From a gamma proteobacterium symbiont of Bathyaustriella thionipta (GTDB lineage Bacteria > Pseudomonadota > Gammaproteobacteria > Chromatiales > Chromatiaceae), in contig JAHXHF010000374.1 of the NCBI GenBank assembly GCA_025656895.1, positions 1 through 18,002 on the forward strand: DNA of 18,002 nucleotides. The letters run 5' to 3'. Positions within the stretch are counted from its first letter, which is position 1. Every line of letters begins with the position of its first letter. Below are positions 1-7,058 of the stretch, in pieces. The translations under genes and the position numbers were made by a program. Under the pieces are notes generated by a model, which saw only the letters and a list, made by a program, of their open reading frames with translations, had not been told where the DNA came from and made no database searches.

Positions 1-50
1 TATTTATAAGTTATTTCTATCGGTAGCATGAGCATGCTTATGAATGGTTT

Positions 51-713
51 TTGCCAAACAAGATTCTTAAAAAAACAGTGAAACTTCAGATCGTTTTCGT
101 TCAAACACTAGTTACATCGGTCGAAGTTCCTGTTACATTAAAGATTCGTACCGGTTGGGATCCACAATCGCGCAACGCTACCCGCATTGCCCGTATCGCA
201 GAGCAGGCGGGAATCAGCGCCATTACGGTTCATGGTAGAACGCGAGAATGCCGCTTTGCGGGAAGCGCCGAGTACGACAGCATAAGAGCCGTAAAGGCCG
301 CCGTGAACATCCCGGTTATCGCCAATGGTGACATAGATTCGCCGCGTAAAGCCGAACAGGTTTTACAAATGACCGGTGCAGATGCCATTATGATTGGCCG
401 CGCCACTCAGGGAAGACCCTGGATATTTCACGAAATTCAACATTACCTGACATGCGGCAAATTATTGCCAGAACCCGATCCACTCCGGGTTGCCGAGTTG
501 TTACACTCGCACCTGCGCGAACTGTATCAGTTGTATGGTAATGAACACGGCGTATTGATAGCACGCAAGCATATTGGCTGGTACTGCAAGGGCAATAAAG
601 GGGCTGCCTCTTTCAGAAAAAAAATAAACAGCATCAGTGACTGGCAGGAACAATTAAGTACACTCAAGCATTATTTTAGTGTACTGGGGGAACAACAGGA
701 TAAGGCTGCATGA
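51..713 (+). pseudogene. dusB: 5'-truncated tRNA-dihydrouridine synthase B (dusB remnant)
   Basis: From VEVPVTLKIRTGW (about residue 24) onward this is a good DusB, the FMN enzyme that reduces uridine in the tRNA D-loop. It has HGRTRECRFAGSAEYD, PVIANGDI, GADAIMIGRATQGRPWIF and the C-terminal helical domain (IARKHIGWY). A full DusB is about 320 residues; only about 200 homologous residues remain. The N-terminal part of the barrel is missing, including the NMGCPAKK loop that carries the catalytic cysteine. The reading frame is closed by TAG at 24-26, the only possible starts are non-ATG (TTG at 51), and no frame of bases 1-50 looks like DusB. I infer an inactive 5'-deleted gene, with a frameshift or assembly error as the alternative. 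Its end overlaps the fis start by four bases (ATGA), so it probably still sits in the fis transcript. Confidence 0.75.
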
Positions 714-1003
714 TTTTTATGTCAGAACCGGAAACAGAACAAACCGCAAATTTCGATATTCAACAGCGCAGAAAGGGTGAAACCCTGAAAGAATGCGTAC
801 GTGAATCCCTGCAAAATTATTTTGCCCATCTGGATGGTCACAGCACGGCTGACCTGTACAAACTGGTCATTTCCGAAGTTGAGCAGCCTTTGTTTGAAGA
901 AGTCATGCGCCACTGTGGCGGCAATCAGACCCACGCATCCAGACTGCTGGGAATCAGTCGGGGCACTTTACGCAAAAAACTATCTTTATACGGACTGGAT
1001 TAA
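710..1003 (+). CDS. fis: Fis family nucleoid-associated DNA-bending protein
   Basis: The 97-residue protein has the usual Fis length. The C-terminal helix-turn-helix is nearly canonical (NQTHASRLLGISRGTLRKKL, about residues 74-93) and is preceded by the dimerisation helices ESLQNYFAHLDGHSTADLY and LVISEVEQPLFEEVM. Fis bends DNA and activates rRNA, tRNA and growth-phase genes in the nucleoid. The ATG at 710 overlaps the dusB stop (ATGA) and has AGGATAAGG just upstream (697-705). A second ATG at 719 is too far from that site, so 710 is preferred. The dusB-fis pairing is the classic gammaproteobacterial arrangement. No separate promoter is evident between the two genes. Confidence 0.97.
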   Translation: MIFMSEPETEQTANFDIQQRRKGETLKECVRESLQNYFAHLDGHSTADLYKLVISEVEQPLFEEVMRHCGGNQTHASRLLGISRGTLRKKLSLYGLD

Positions 1004-1041
1004 CCCGTCCTCTACATTACAACCCTCAGGAGTCCGTGCCC

Positions 1042-2601
1042 ATGAGCATTGAGCGCGCAATCATCAGCGTATCTGACAAAAATGGCATTGTTGAATTTGC
1101 CCAGGCCTTACATGAACGACAGGTAGAAATACTTTCTACCGGTGGTACTGCCCGTATTCTGGCTGAAGCCGGTATTCCGGTTATCGAAGTATCCGATTAC
1201 ACCGGTTTTGCGGAAATGATGGATGGCCGCGTAAAAACCCTGCATCCAAAAATTCATGGTGGCATTCTGGCCCGTCGCGGCACAGACGAAGCTGTCATGC
1301 AACAGCATGATATTCCGCCCATTGATCTGGTAGCGGTCAACCTGTATCCGTTTGAAGCCACCGTGGCTCAAGCCGATTGCGACCTGCCAACCGCGATAGA
1401 AAACATTGATATTGGTGGCCCCACCATGCTGCGCGCTGCTGCCAAAAATCATGCCGCCGTAACCGTAGTGGTCGATGCGGCCGATTACAGCCGTATCATC
1501 TCGGAAATGGATGCCGCTGATGGTTGTGTTTCCGCTCAGACCCGCTTTGATCTGGCGGTAAAAACCTTTGAACACACGGCGGCTTATGATGGCGCCATTG
1601 CCAACTACCTGGGAGCACGCCTGACAGCCGATAAAGTCAGCGATTTTCCGCGCACACTGAATCTGCAATATCATCAGACCCAAACCATGCGCTACGGTGA
1701 AAACCCGCATCAGAAAGCCGCTTTTTTTATTGATCGCAAACCCCAGCAGGCCAGCATAGCCACTGCCGTGCAAATTCAGGGTAAAGAATTATCCTATAAC
1801 AATATCGCGGATACCGATGCGGCGCTGGAATGCGTCAAGCAATTCACGGAAGGGCCTGCCTGTGTCATCGTGAAACACGCCAACCCTTGCGGTGTAGCTT
1901 TGGGTGACAACATTCATCAGGCTTATGAAAGCGCCTTCAAAACCGATCCTGAATCGGCCTTTGGCGGCATTATTGCCTTTAACCGCAAGCTGGATGCAGC
2001 CACCGCACAGGCTATTATTGATCGCCAGTTTGTCGAAGTGATTATTGCCCCCGAAATTGATGAAGCCGCAGTAAAGGCCGTTGCCGCCAAAAAGAACGTG
2101 CGACTGCTACGTTGCGGTCAGTGGCAGGACAATCCTGCTCAGCGACTGGATTTCAAACGTGTCAATGGCGGCCTGCTGGTGCAGGACAGTGATTTACAAC
2201 TGAGCGCAGAAACCCGCGTGGTAACCAGACGTCAGCCTGGCGATGCGGAAATGCAGGATCTGCTGTTTGCCTGGCGTATCAGTAAATTTGTTAAATCCAA
2301 TGCCATTGTATTCTGTAAGAATCAAATGACCATAGGCGTGGGGGCCGGCCAGATGAGCCGCATTAACTCGGCCCGTATCGCCGCCATTAAAGCCGAACAT
2401 GCCGGCCTGGAAGTGGCCGGCTCGGTGATGGCATCGGATGCCTTTTTCCCCTTTCGTGACGGACTGGATAATGCCGCACAATCGGGTATACGCGCGGTTA
2501 TACAGCCCGGTGGTTCCATGCGTGACGAAGAGGTTATCGCGGCCGCCAACGAGCACGACATCGCCATGATATTTACCGGTATGCGCCACTTCAGACACTG
2601 A
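1042..2601 (+). CDS. purH: Bifunctional AICAR formyltransferase / IMP cyclohydrolase
   Basis: PurH catalyses the last two steps of IMP synthesis: formylation of AICAR with 10-formyl-THF, then ring closure. The 519-residue protein has the N-terminal cyclohydrolase domain (STGGTARIL, GRVKTLHPKIHGGIL, NLYPF, IDIGGPTMLRAAAKN) and the C-terminal transformylase domain (RYGENPHQKAAFF, GKELSYNNIADTDAAL, the catalytic Lys-His in VKHANPCG, SDAFFPFRDG, IQPGGSMRD, FTGMRHFRH). I place the start at the ATG at 1042, nine bases after AGGAG (1028-1032). A GTG two codons upstream would lie only three bases from that site. The gap to fis is 38 bp with no terminator. It leads a purH-lpxA-purD cluster. I see no enteric-style PurR palindrome just upstream. 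Confidence 0.98.
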   Translation: MSIERAIISVSDKNGIVEFAQALHERQVEILSTGGTARILAEAGIPVIEVSDYTGFAEMMDGRVKTLHPKIHGGILARRGTDEAVMQQHDIPPIDLVAVNLYPFEATVAQADCDLPTAIENIDIGGPTMLRAAAKNHAAVTVVVDAADYSRIISEMDAADGCVSAQTRFDLAVKTFEHTAAYDGAIANYLGARLTADKVSDFPRTLNLQYHQTQTMRYGENPHQKAAFFIDRKPQQASIATAVQIQGKELSYNNIADTDAALECVKQFTEGPACVIVKHANPCGVALGDNIHQAYESAFKTDPESAFGGIIAFNRKLDAATAQAIIDRQFVEVIIAPEIDEAAVKAVAAKKNVRLLRCGQWQDNPAQRLDFKRVNGGLLVQDSDLQLSAETRVVTRRQPGDAEMQDLLFAWRISKFVKSNAIVFCKNQMTIGVGAGQMSRINSARIAAIKAEHAGLEVAGSVMASDAFFPFRDGLDNAAQSGIRAVIQPGGSMRDEEVIAAANEHDIAMIFTGMRHFRH

Positions 2602-2605
2602 TTGC

Positions 2606-3397
2606 ATGACCCTTATACATCCCACAGCCATCGTCAACAGCAAGGCGGAACTGCACGAAACGGTAGAAGTGGGGCCTTATGCCATTATTGACGCGCATGT
2701 GGAAATAGGGGCCCATTGCTTCATTGATTCGCATGCGCGCGTCTATTCCCATACCCGCATGGGGCAAGGCAACCGTGTTTATCACAGCGCGGCTGTCGGC
2801 GGTGACCCGCAGGATCTGAAATATCGCCCGGATATGCCCTCGCATCTGATTATCGGCAACCACAATCTGTTTCGTGAGTTCTGCAGCATTCATCGTTCTA
2901 CCGATGCCTCGGAAGCAACCCGCATTGGTGACAACAATCTGTTCATGGGCTATACACATGTTGCGCATGACTGCCAGCTGGGCACGCATAATGTGCTGGC
3001 CAATGGCGCAACTCTGGGCGGTCATATTGAAATGGGTGATTATATTCTGTTATCCAATAATGTCGGCATACACCAGTTTTGCCGCATTGGTTCTTACGCC
3101 ATGGTCGCCGGTCTGAGCGCGGTGAAACAGGATATCCCCCCCTATGTATTAATTGACGGGCATCGCGGTGAAATCGTCACCCTGAATACCATTGGTCTGC
3201 GCCGCCAGCAAATTCCGCCTGAAATACGCAGCGAAATAAAACAGGCCTATAAGACCATCTACCGATCCGGCTTAACCATCCGACAGGCACTGGATAAACT
3301 GTCGGCTGAACAGCACTCTGATTATATAAGCAAAATTATCGATTTTTTCCACAACAGTGAACGCGGCGTAGTCAGTTACGCGCACGCCAATAAGTGA
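2606..3397 (+). CDS. lpxA: UDP-N-acetylglucosamine O-acyltransferase (LpxA family), stand-alone copy
   Basis: LpxA transfers an R-3-hydroxyacyl chain from ACP to the 3-OH of UDP-GlcNAc, the first step of lipid A synthesis, in the cytoplasm. The 263-residue length matches the family (about 260). Left-handed beta-helix hexapeptides fill residues 4-180, with VGGDPQDLKY (64-73) and HVAHDC (118-123); H121 aligns with the catalytic His125 of E. coli. IHQFCRIG and the C-terminal helical domain (AYKTIYRSGLTIRQAL) follow. By my alignment G169 occupies the position of E. coli Gly173, the acyl-length ruler, which would suit a long acyl chain. The gene starts 4 bp after purH and ends 13 bp before purD, instead of lying between fabZ and lpxB. 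It is probably an extra or relocated paralogue; the substrate is not proven. Confidence 0.9.
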   Translation: MTLIHPTAIVNSKAELHETVEVGPYAIIDAHVEIGAHCFIDSHARVYSHTRMGQGNRVYHSAAVGGDPQDLKYRPDMPSHLIIGNHNLFREFCSIHRSTDASEATRIGDNNLFMGYTHVAHDCQLGTHNVLANGATLGGHIEMGDYILLSNNVGIHQFCRIGSYAMVAGLSAVKQDIPPYVLIDGHRGEIVTLNTIGLRRQQIPPEIRSEIKQAYKTIYRSGLTIRQALDKLSAEQHSDYISKIIDFFHNSERGVVSYAHANK

Positions 3398-3410
3398 CCA
3401 CATCATAGCT

Positions 3411-4697
3411 ATGAATATTTTGATTATCGGCGGCGGTGGCCGCGAACATGCACTGGCCTGGAAGGCCGCGCAATCCCCTTTAGCCTCACAGGTGTTTGTT
3501 GCGCCCGGTAACGCCGGCACGGCCCTGGAAGATAATTTACAAAATGTGGACATTGCTGCTGACGACAGCGAAGCCCTGCTGACTTTCGCGCAACAGCATG
3601 ACATAGGCCTGACCATTGTCGGCCCGGAAGCACCGCTGGTAGCCGGCCTGGTCGATACTTTCACGGATGCCGGCTTGAAATGTTTCGGCCCGCTGGCCGC
3701 TGCCGCGCAACTGGAAGGTTCCAAAACCTTCAGCAAAGACTTCCTGGCACGCCATCATATCCCCACGGCGGCTTATGCCAGCTTTACCGATATACAAGCC
3801 GCGCTGGACTATTTGCAACAGGTGGGTGCGCCCATCGTAATCAAGGCCGACGGTCTGGCCGCCGGCAAAGGCGTCATTCTGGCACAAGACCTGTCAACCG
3901 CTGAAGCCGCGGTACGCGACATGCTGGACGCCAACCGCTTTGGCGAAGCCGGTCACAGAGTCGTCATAGAAGAATGGCTGCAAGGGGAAGAAGCCAGCTT
4001 CATTGTCATGGCGGACGGTCAAAATATTCTGCCCATGGCAACCTCGCAAGATCATAAAGCGCGTGATGAGGGTGACAAAGGCCCCAACACCGGCGGTATG
4101 GGCGCTTATTCCCCTGCGCCTGTGGTTACAGCCGAACTTTACGAACGCATCATGCAGCAGGTCATTCAACCCACCATTGCCGGTATGGCGACCGACGGCC
4201 TGCCCTACACCGGCTTTCTCTATGCCGGCATTATGATCGATCCGCAGGGCATACCCAAAGTGCTGGAATTCAATTGTCGCTTTGGTGACCCGGAAACCCA
4301 GCCGATTATGATGCGTCTGCAATCCGATCTGGTAGCGCATTGTCTGGCCGCCATTGATGGCAAGCTGGATCAGCAAAAAGCCGAATGGGATGAACGCGTG
4401 GCGCTGGGCGTGGTATTGGCAGCCGGTGGCTATCCCGACAGTTATGCTTCAGGCGATGTTATTTCCGGCCTGGATCAAGCGACCAATGACGCTGCCAAAG
4501 TTTTTCATGCCGGCACCCGCCTGCAGGATGGCCAGGTGATTACAGCAGGCGGGCGCGTACTCTGCGCTACCGCGCTGGGTGAAAATGTCCGCCAGGCCCA
4601 GCAGGCAGCCTATCGGCTGGCGGGACAAATAGACTGGCCGAATATGTTTTATCGCAAGGACATCGGCTACCGCGCCATTGCGCGGGAAGTGGATTGA
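3411..4697 (+). CDS. purD: Phosphoribosylamine-glycine ligase (GAR synthetase)
   Basis: PurD joins phosphoribosylamine and glycine using ATP, the second step of purine synthesis. The 428-residue length is typical. The N-domain shows IIGGGGREHALAWK, VAPGNAGTA and VGPEAPLVAGLVD. The ATP-grasp fold shows FGPLAAAAQLEGSKTFSK, VIKADGLAAGKGV, SQDHKARDEGDKGPNTGGMGAYSPAP and LEFNCRFGDPETQPIM, the last containing the metal-binding Glu and Asn. Translation starts at the ATG at 3411, 13 bp after the lpxA-like gene, with no strong ribosome site, so coupling to the upstream gene is likely. purH and purD are partners in one operon in many gammaproteobacteria; here a lipid A gene sits between them. The 3' end faces a convergent gene with only 10 bp between, and I see no terminator there. 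Confidence 0.98.
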   Translation: MNILIIGGGGREHALAWKAAQSPLASQVFVAPGNAGTALEDNLQNVDIAADDSEALLTFAQQHDIGLTIVGPEAPLVAGLVDTFTDAGLKCFGPLAAAAQLEGSKTFSKDFLARHHIPTAAYASFTDIQAALDYLQQVGAPIVIKADGLAAGKGVILAQDLSTAEAAVRDMLDANRFGEAGHRVVIEEWLQGEEASFIVMADGQNILPMATSQDHKARDEGDKGPNTGGMGAYSPAPVVTAELYERIMQQVIQPTIAGMATDGLPYTGFLYAGIMIDPQGIPKVLEFNCRFGDPETQPIMMRLQSDLVAHCLAAIDGKLDQQKAEWDERVALGVVLAAGGYPDSYASGDVISGLDQATNDAAKVFHAGTRLQDGQVITAGGRVLCATALGENVRQAQQAAYRLAGQIDWPNMFYRKDIGYRAIAREVD

Positions 4698-4707
4698 ACC
4701 TCAAATC

Positions 4708-5115
4708 CTAAAATAGAGCCAGGCGGTAACGCCACACGCTGGCATCACCCTTGTGCCGCCAGCCAGCCAGTGTCGAGTATTCCATATGGTAATAACGCAC
4801 ATAAGGAGTACCGGGAGGATGGGCCTTGTTGGGCGCCAACTCAACCCGCACAATCGGTGAATCAAGCGGGCCACGCTCGTTGATGCTGAGAATCTCAATA
4901 TCCGCCGCACTGATCAGCGCATCTGCCTTTTCCTGCAAAGAAGCATCTTTACGCGCCAGATGATAGCGCGAGTATTCCGCCGCCACCCAGGTTTTGAGAG
5001 CCTCCACACCCTGGGTTTGCAGTTCGTGTGATGCCGTATTATATCTAAAAACAACAAATACAATCATCGCTATTATAGCGATAACAGCACCCCAGCCATT
5101 CAGCTTGATTTCCAT
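4708..5115 (-). CDS. Small membrane-anchored protein of unknown function
   Basis: I do not recognise this 135-residue protein. It begins MEIKLNGWG, followed by one hydrophobic segment (about residues 8-24, AVIAIIAMIVFVVF) and then a mostly charged soluble domain with SAADIEILSINERGP and a C-terminal motif rich in aromatic residues (PYVRYYHMEYSTLAGWRHK). Positive charge around the segment is slight, so topology is uncertain; an N-in anchor with a periplasmic domain is my reading. The start at 5115 has GGAG five bases upstream. A longer frame from an ATG at 5160 would overlap the TATAAT -10 box at 5159-5164, so I reject it. It is a single-gene unit converging on purD. Confidence 0.7.
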   Translation of the reverse strand: MEIKLNGWGAVIAIIAMIVFVVFRYNTASHELQTQGVEALKTWVAAEYSRYHLARKDASLQEKADALISAADIEILSINERGPLDSPIVRVELAPNKAHPPGTPYVRYYHMEYSTLAGWRHKGDASVWRYRLALF

Positions 5116-5158
5116 TACAACTCCAGATTCATGGTGATATAAATATCCTGCAGACTTC

Positions 5159-5164
5159 ATTATA
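5159..5164 (-). promoter_or_regulatory. Probable -10 box for the small membrane protein gene
   Basis: Read on the minus strand this is a perfect TATAAT, placing transcription start near 5152, about 37 bases before the chosen ATG at 5115. No good -35 hexamer lies at 16-18 bp. The promoter may therefore be weak or activator dependent. Confidence 0.45.
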
Positions 5165-5283
5165 GAATCTGCCTGCGGTTAATGCCATGCAACAAAGCCG
5201 CCGGGGCAGGAATAACCGGACCACCACACATGGCGCGGTGATCGAGCTGCGTTGTGGACAGGATTGTGGTTTTTTAATGACCT

Positions 5284-5315
5284 GAAAACAAAAAACCCGC
5301 TTAAATCAGCGGGTT
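5284..5315 (-). terminator. Rho-independent terminator of the csrA-tRNA-Ser transcript
   Basis: A perfect 7-bp stem, AACCCGC (5294-5300) with GCGGGTT (5309-5315), has an 8-nt loop. On the minus strand it is followed by a run of U (the A-rich tract 5284-5295 on the plus strand). It lies 13 bp past the CCA end of the tRNA gene, in the right orientation to end the csrA/tRNA transcript. Confidence 0.88.
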
Positions 5316-5327
5316 AGATTACTACTC

Positions 5328-5420
5328 TGGCGGAGAGAGAGGGATTCGAACCCTCGATGGAGCTATAAACCCCATACTCCCTTAGCAGGGGAGCGCCTTC
5401 AGCCGCTCGGCCATCTCTCC
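5328..5420 (-). tRNA. tRNA-Ser (anticodon GCU)
   Basis: The minus strand folds as a class II tRNA. Acceptor stem GGAGAGA pairs with TCTCTCC, followed by discriminator G and an encoded CCA (5328-5330). The D-arm is TGGCCGAGCGGCTGAAGGC, the anticodon stem CTCCC/GGGAG with anticodon GCT, then a long variable arm, then the T-arm GAGGGTTCGAATCCCTC. It decodes AGC and AGU. It begins 10 bp after the csrA stop codon with no promoter in between, so it is presumably processed from the csrA transcript. csrA followed by tRNA-Ser(GCU) is a common gammaproteobacterial arrangement. Confidence 0.97.
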
Positions 5421-5430
5421 AGTTTATCGT

Positions 5431-5613
5431 TTACTCGTCGTTGTCGTTCTGTTCCTGTTGGATACGTTCGTAGATTTCTTCCCGATGTACACTGACATCA
5501 CGCGGGGCATTGATGCCGATACGTACCTGGTTGCCTTTTACTCCCAGTACGGTCACGCTGACATCATCTCCGATAATGAGTGTTTCACCGACTCTGCGGG
5601 TAAGAATCAACAT
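5431..5613 (-). CDS. csrA: Carbon storage regulator CsrA
   Basis: CsrA is a small dimeric RNA-binding protein that blocks or stabilises mRNAs at GGA motifs and controls carbon flux, motility and biofilm formation. The 60-residue protein is nearly identical to known CsrA: MLILTRRVGETLIIG, VTVLGVKGNQVRIGINAP, and VSVHREEIYERIQ with the RNA-contacting Arg44. The ribosome site AGGAG is seven bases before the ATG. The gene has its own promoter in the 158-bp gap after lysC, with a leader of about 90 nt. tRNA-Ser follows 10 bp after its stop. Confidence 0.98.
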   Translation of the reverse strand: MLILTRRVGETLIIGDDVSVTVLGVKGNQVRIGINAPRDVSVHREEIYERIQQEQNDNDE

Positions 5614-5711
5614 AGCATTTCTCCTTGCCGTTTTACCTGACTGCCTTTATGAAGTACTCCTGACTCCAGAAAATCCCGCTTTTCTATGCCACAAACAACA
5701 ACAGGAGGGGG

Positions 5712-5739
5712 ATTGTAGCAGCCACGCCCGATATTTCAA
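5712..5739 (-). promoter_or_regulatory. Sigma-70 type promoter for csrA-tRNA-Ser
   Basis: On the minus strand TTGAAA (-35, 5734-5739) and TACAAT (-10, 5712-5717) are 16 bp apart. The -10 is extended by TGC (TGCTACAAT). Transcription would start near 5704, about 90 nt before the csrA ATG. It lies entirely in the gap between lysC and csrA, so csrA need not depend on read-through. Confidence 0.7.
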
Positions 5740-5771
5740 ATATTCAATACAGATAATTGTTTAACAGCGGC

Positions 5772-6251
5772 TCAGGCTTCTGCCAGCCCGAAGGCTTCAT
5801 GCAGGGTACGCACCCCCAGTTCCAGGTATTTTTCATCAACCACAACCGATACTTTTATTTCCGAGGTGGAAATCATACGGATATTGATGCCTTCTTTTGC
5901 CAGTGCTTCGAACATGCTGCTGGCAATACCGGCATGGGAACGCATGCCCACGCCTACCAGGGAAATTTTTACAATCTGCTGATCACCGATGACTTCGCGC
6001 GCACCCAGTTGCTGAGCTATTTGCTCCAGTACCTGCCGGGCTTTTTTATAGTCATTGCGATGCATGGTAAAAGTGAAATTGGTGGTGTCATCCTCACTGA
6101 TATTCTGCACGATCATATCCACTTCAATATTAACCGCGGCTATGGGGCCGAGTATCTGATGCGCCACACCCGGATGATCGGGTACGCCCAGTATGGTCAA
6201 CTTGGCTTCATCCCGATTGAAGGCGATGCCGGATATCTTTGCCTGTTCCAT
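5772..6251 (-). CDS. Probable LysC beta subunit from an internal in-frame start
   Basis: Met248 of LysC (ATG 6249-6251 on the minus strand) is preceded by GAGGA (6259-6263) with a seven-base gap, a better ribosome site than the one for the full-length protein. The resulting 159-residue product starts MEQAKISGIAFNRDEAKLT and consists of the two ACT domains. Lysine-sensitive alpha2beta2 aspartokinases of Bacillus and Corynebacterium make a beta subunit from just such an internal start at the same place (MEEAVLTGVA in C. glutamicum, from memory). I infer the same here; expression is not shown by sequence. Confidence 0.55.
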   Translation of the reverse strand: MEQAKISGIAFNRDEAKLTILGVPDHPGVAHQILGPIAAVNIEVDMIVQNISEDDTTNFTFTMHRNDYKKARQVLEQIAQQLGAREVIGDQQIVKISLVGVGMRSHAGIASSMFEALAKEGINIRMISTSEIKVSVVVDEKYLELGVRTLHEAFGLAEA

Positions 6252-6992
6252 TTCTTCGTCCTCTAAACTGATCAGTGTACCGGGGCCGCCTTCTTCAAAA
6301 CTGGACAGGACACGCAAGGGTACGTTGTATTTTCCTGCAAATTCCACCGCACGAATCTGTAATACCTTGGAGCCCAGGCTGGCCATCTCCAGCATTTCCT
6401 CAAAGGTGATTTTTTGCAGACGTCTGGCCTTGGGTTCAACCCGTGGATCGGTTGTATAAACACCATCGACGTCGGTAAAAATCTGGCATTCATCCGCCTT
6501 CAGCGCAGCCGCCATAGCCACGGCGGTGGTGTCCGAGCCCCCACGTCCCAGGGTGGTGATGTTGCCCTGCTCATCAATACCCTGAAAACCGGCAACCACC
6601 ACGATACGACCGGCATCCAGGTCTGCCTGCACTCTGAGCGCATCAATATCCTGAATGCGCGCCTTGCTGTGGACACTGTCGGTACGAATATGAACCTGAC
6701 CACCGGTGAAGGAGCGCGCTGCGCAACCTTCACTGTGCAAAGCGATGGTCAACAGGGCAATAGTAACCTGCTCCCCGGTCGACAGCAGCACATCCATCTC
6801 GCGCGGTTCAGGGGTTTCACTCAGTTCGGCGGCCAGCGCCAGCAGCCGATTGGTTTCACTGGACATGGCCGAAACCACCACCACAACCTGATTGCCCTTG
6901 CGCTGCTCGGCGGCTACCCGCCTGGCAACATTTTGAATACGCTCGACAGAACCCACTGAGGTTCCACCGTATTTTTGTACAATAATAGCCAT
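5772..6992 (-). CDS. lysC: Aspartate kinase (monofunctional, two ACT domains)
   Basis: Aspartate kinase phosphorylates L-aspartate, the committed step to lysine, threonine, methionine and diaminopimelate. In the 406 residues the kinase domain comes first: VQKYGGTSVG (5-14), STGEQVTIALL (71-81), GRGGSDTTAVAMAAAL (149-164), IFTDVDGVYTTDPR (171-184). Two ACT domains follow, about 265-330 (LTILGVPDHPGVAHQI) and 342-402 (VKISLVGVGMRSHAGIASSMF), the lysine/threonine sensor. There is no homoserine dehydrogenase domain. The start ATG at 6992 lacks a strong ribosome site. Its stop lies upstream of the csrA promoter, and alaS ends 66 bp upstream. An in-frame internal start for a beta subunit is listed separately. 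Confidence 0.97.
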   Translation of the reverse strand: MAIIVQKYGGTSVGSVERIQNVARRVAAEQRKGNQVVVVVSAMSSETNRLLALAAELSETPEPREMDVLLSTGEQVTIALLTIALHSEGCAARSFTGGQVHIRTDSVHSKARIQDIDALRVQADLDAGRIVVVAGFQGIDEQGNITTLGRGGSDTTAVAMAAALKADECQIFTDVDGVYTTDPRVEPKARRLQKITFEEMLEMASLGSKVLQIRAVEFAGKYNVPLRVLSSFEEGGPGTLISLEDEEMEQAKISGIAFNRDEAKLTILGVPDHPGVAHQILGPIAAVNIEVDMIVQNISEDDTTNFTFTMHRNDYKKARQVLEQIAQQLGAREVIGDQQIVKISLVGVGMRSHAGIASSMFEALAKEGINIRMISTSEIKVSVVVDEKYLELGVRTLHEAFGLAEA

Positions 6993-7022
6993 GAAATTAG
7001 GTAATTAACTGTTCTGACAAAA

Positions 7023-7057
7023 GAAAAAAAACATCATCCTGCTTCAGCGGAAGCCGG
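7023..7057 (-). terminator. Weak hairpin with U tract between alaS and lysC
   Basis: On the minus strand CCgGCTTC-CGCT-GAAGCaGG (7038-7057) forms a short imperfect stem, followed after six bases by a run of eight T. The gap between stem and U tract makes it a poor intrinsic terminator. It may attenuate read-through from alaS into lysC. Confidence 0.25.
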
Positions 7058-7058
7058 C

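Noticed and set aside
1108..1773. Long minus-strand open frame (221 codons) inside purH
   Set aside because: It is antisense to strongly conserved purH codons, has no recognisable domain and no ribosome site; a shadow frame.
5116..5160. Longer N-terminus for the small membrane protein from the ATG at 5160
   Set aside because: That ATG overlaps the TATAAT box and has no ribosome site; the ATG at 5115 has GGAG.
5328..5420. tRNA-Ser as an integration site for a mobile island
   Set aside because: The region past its 3' end holds only the terminator, a promoter and an ordinary small gene; no integrase or repeated tRNA end.
6414..6959. Plus-strand open frame (181 codons) inside lysC
   Set aside because: Mirror of conserved kinase-domain codons; no homology features.
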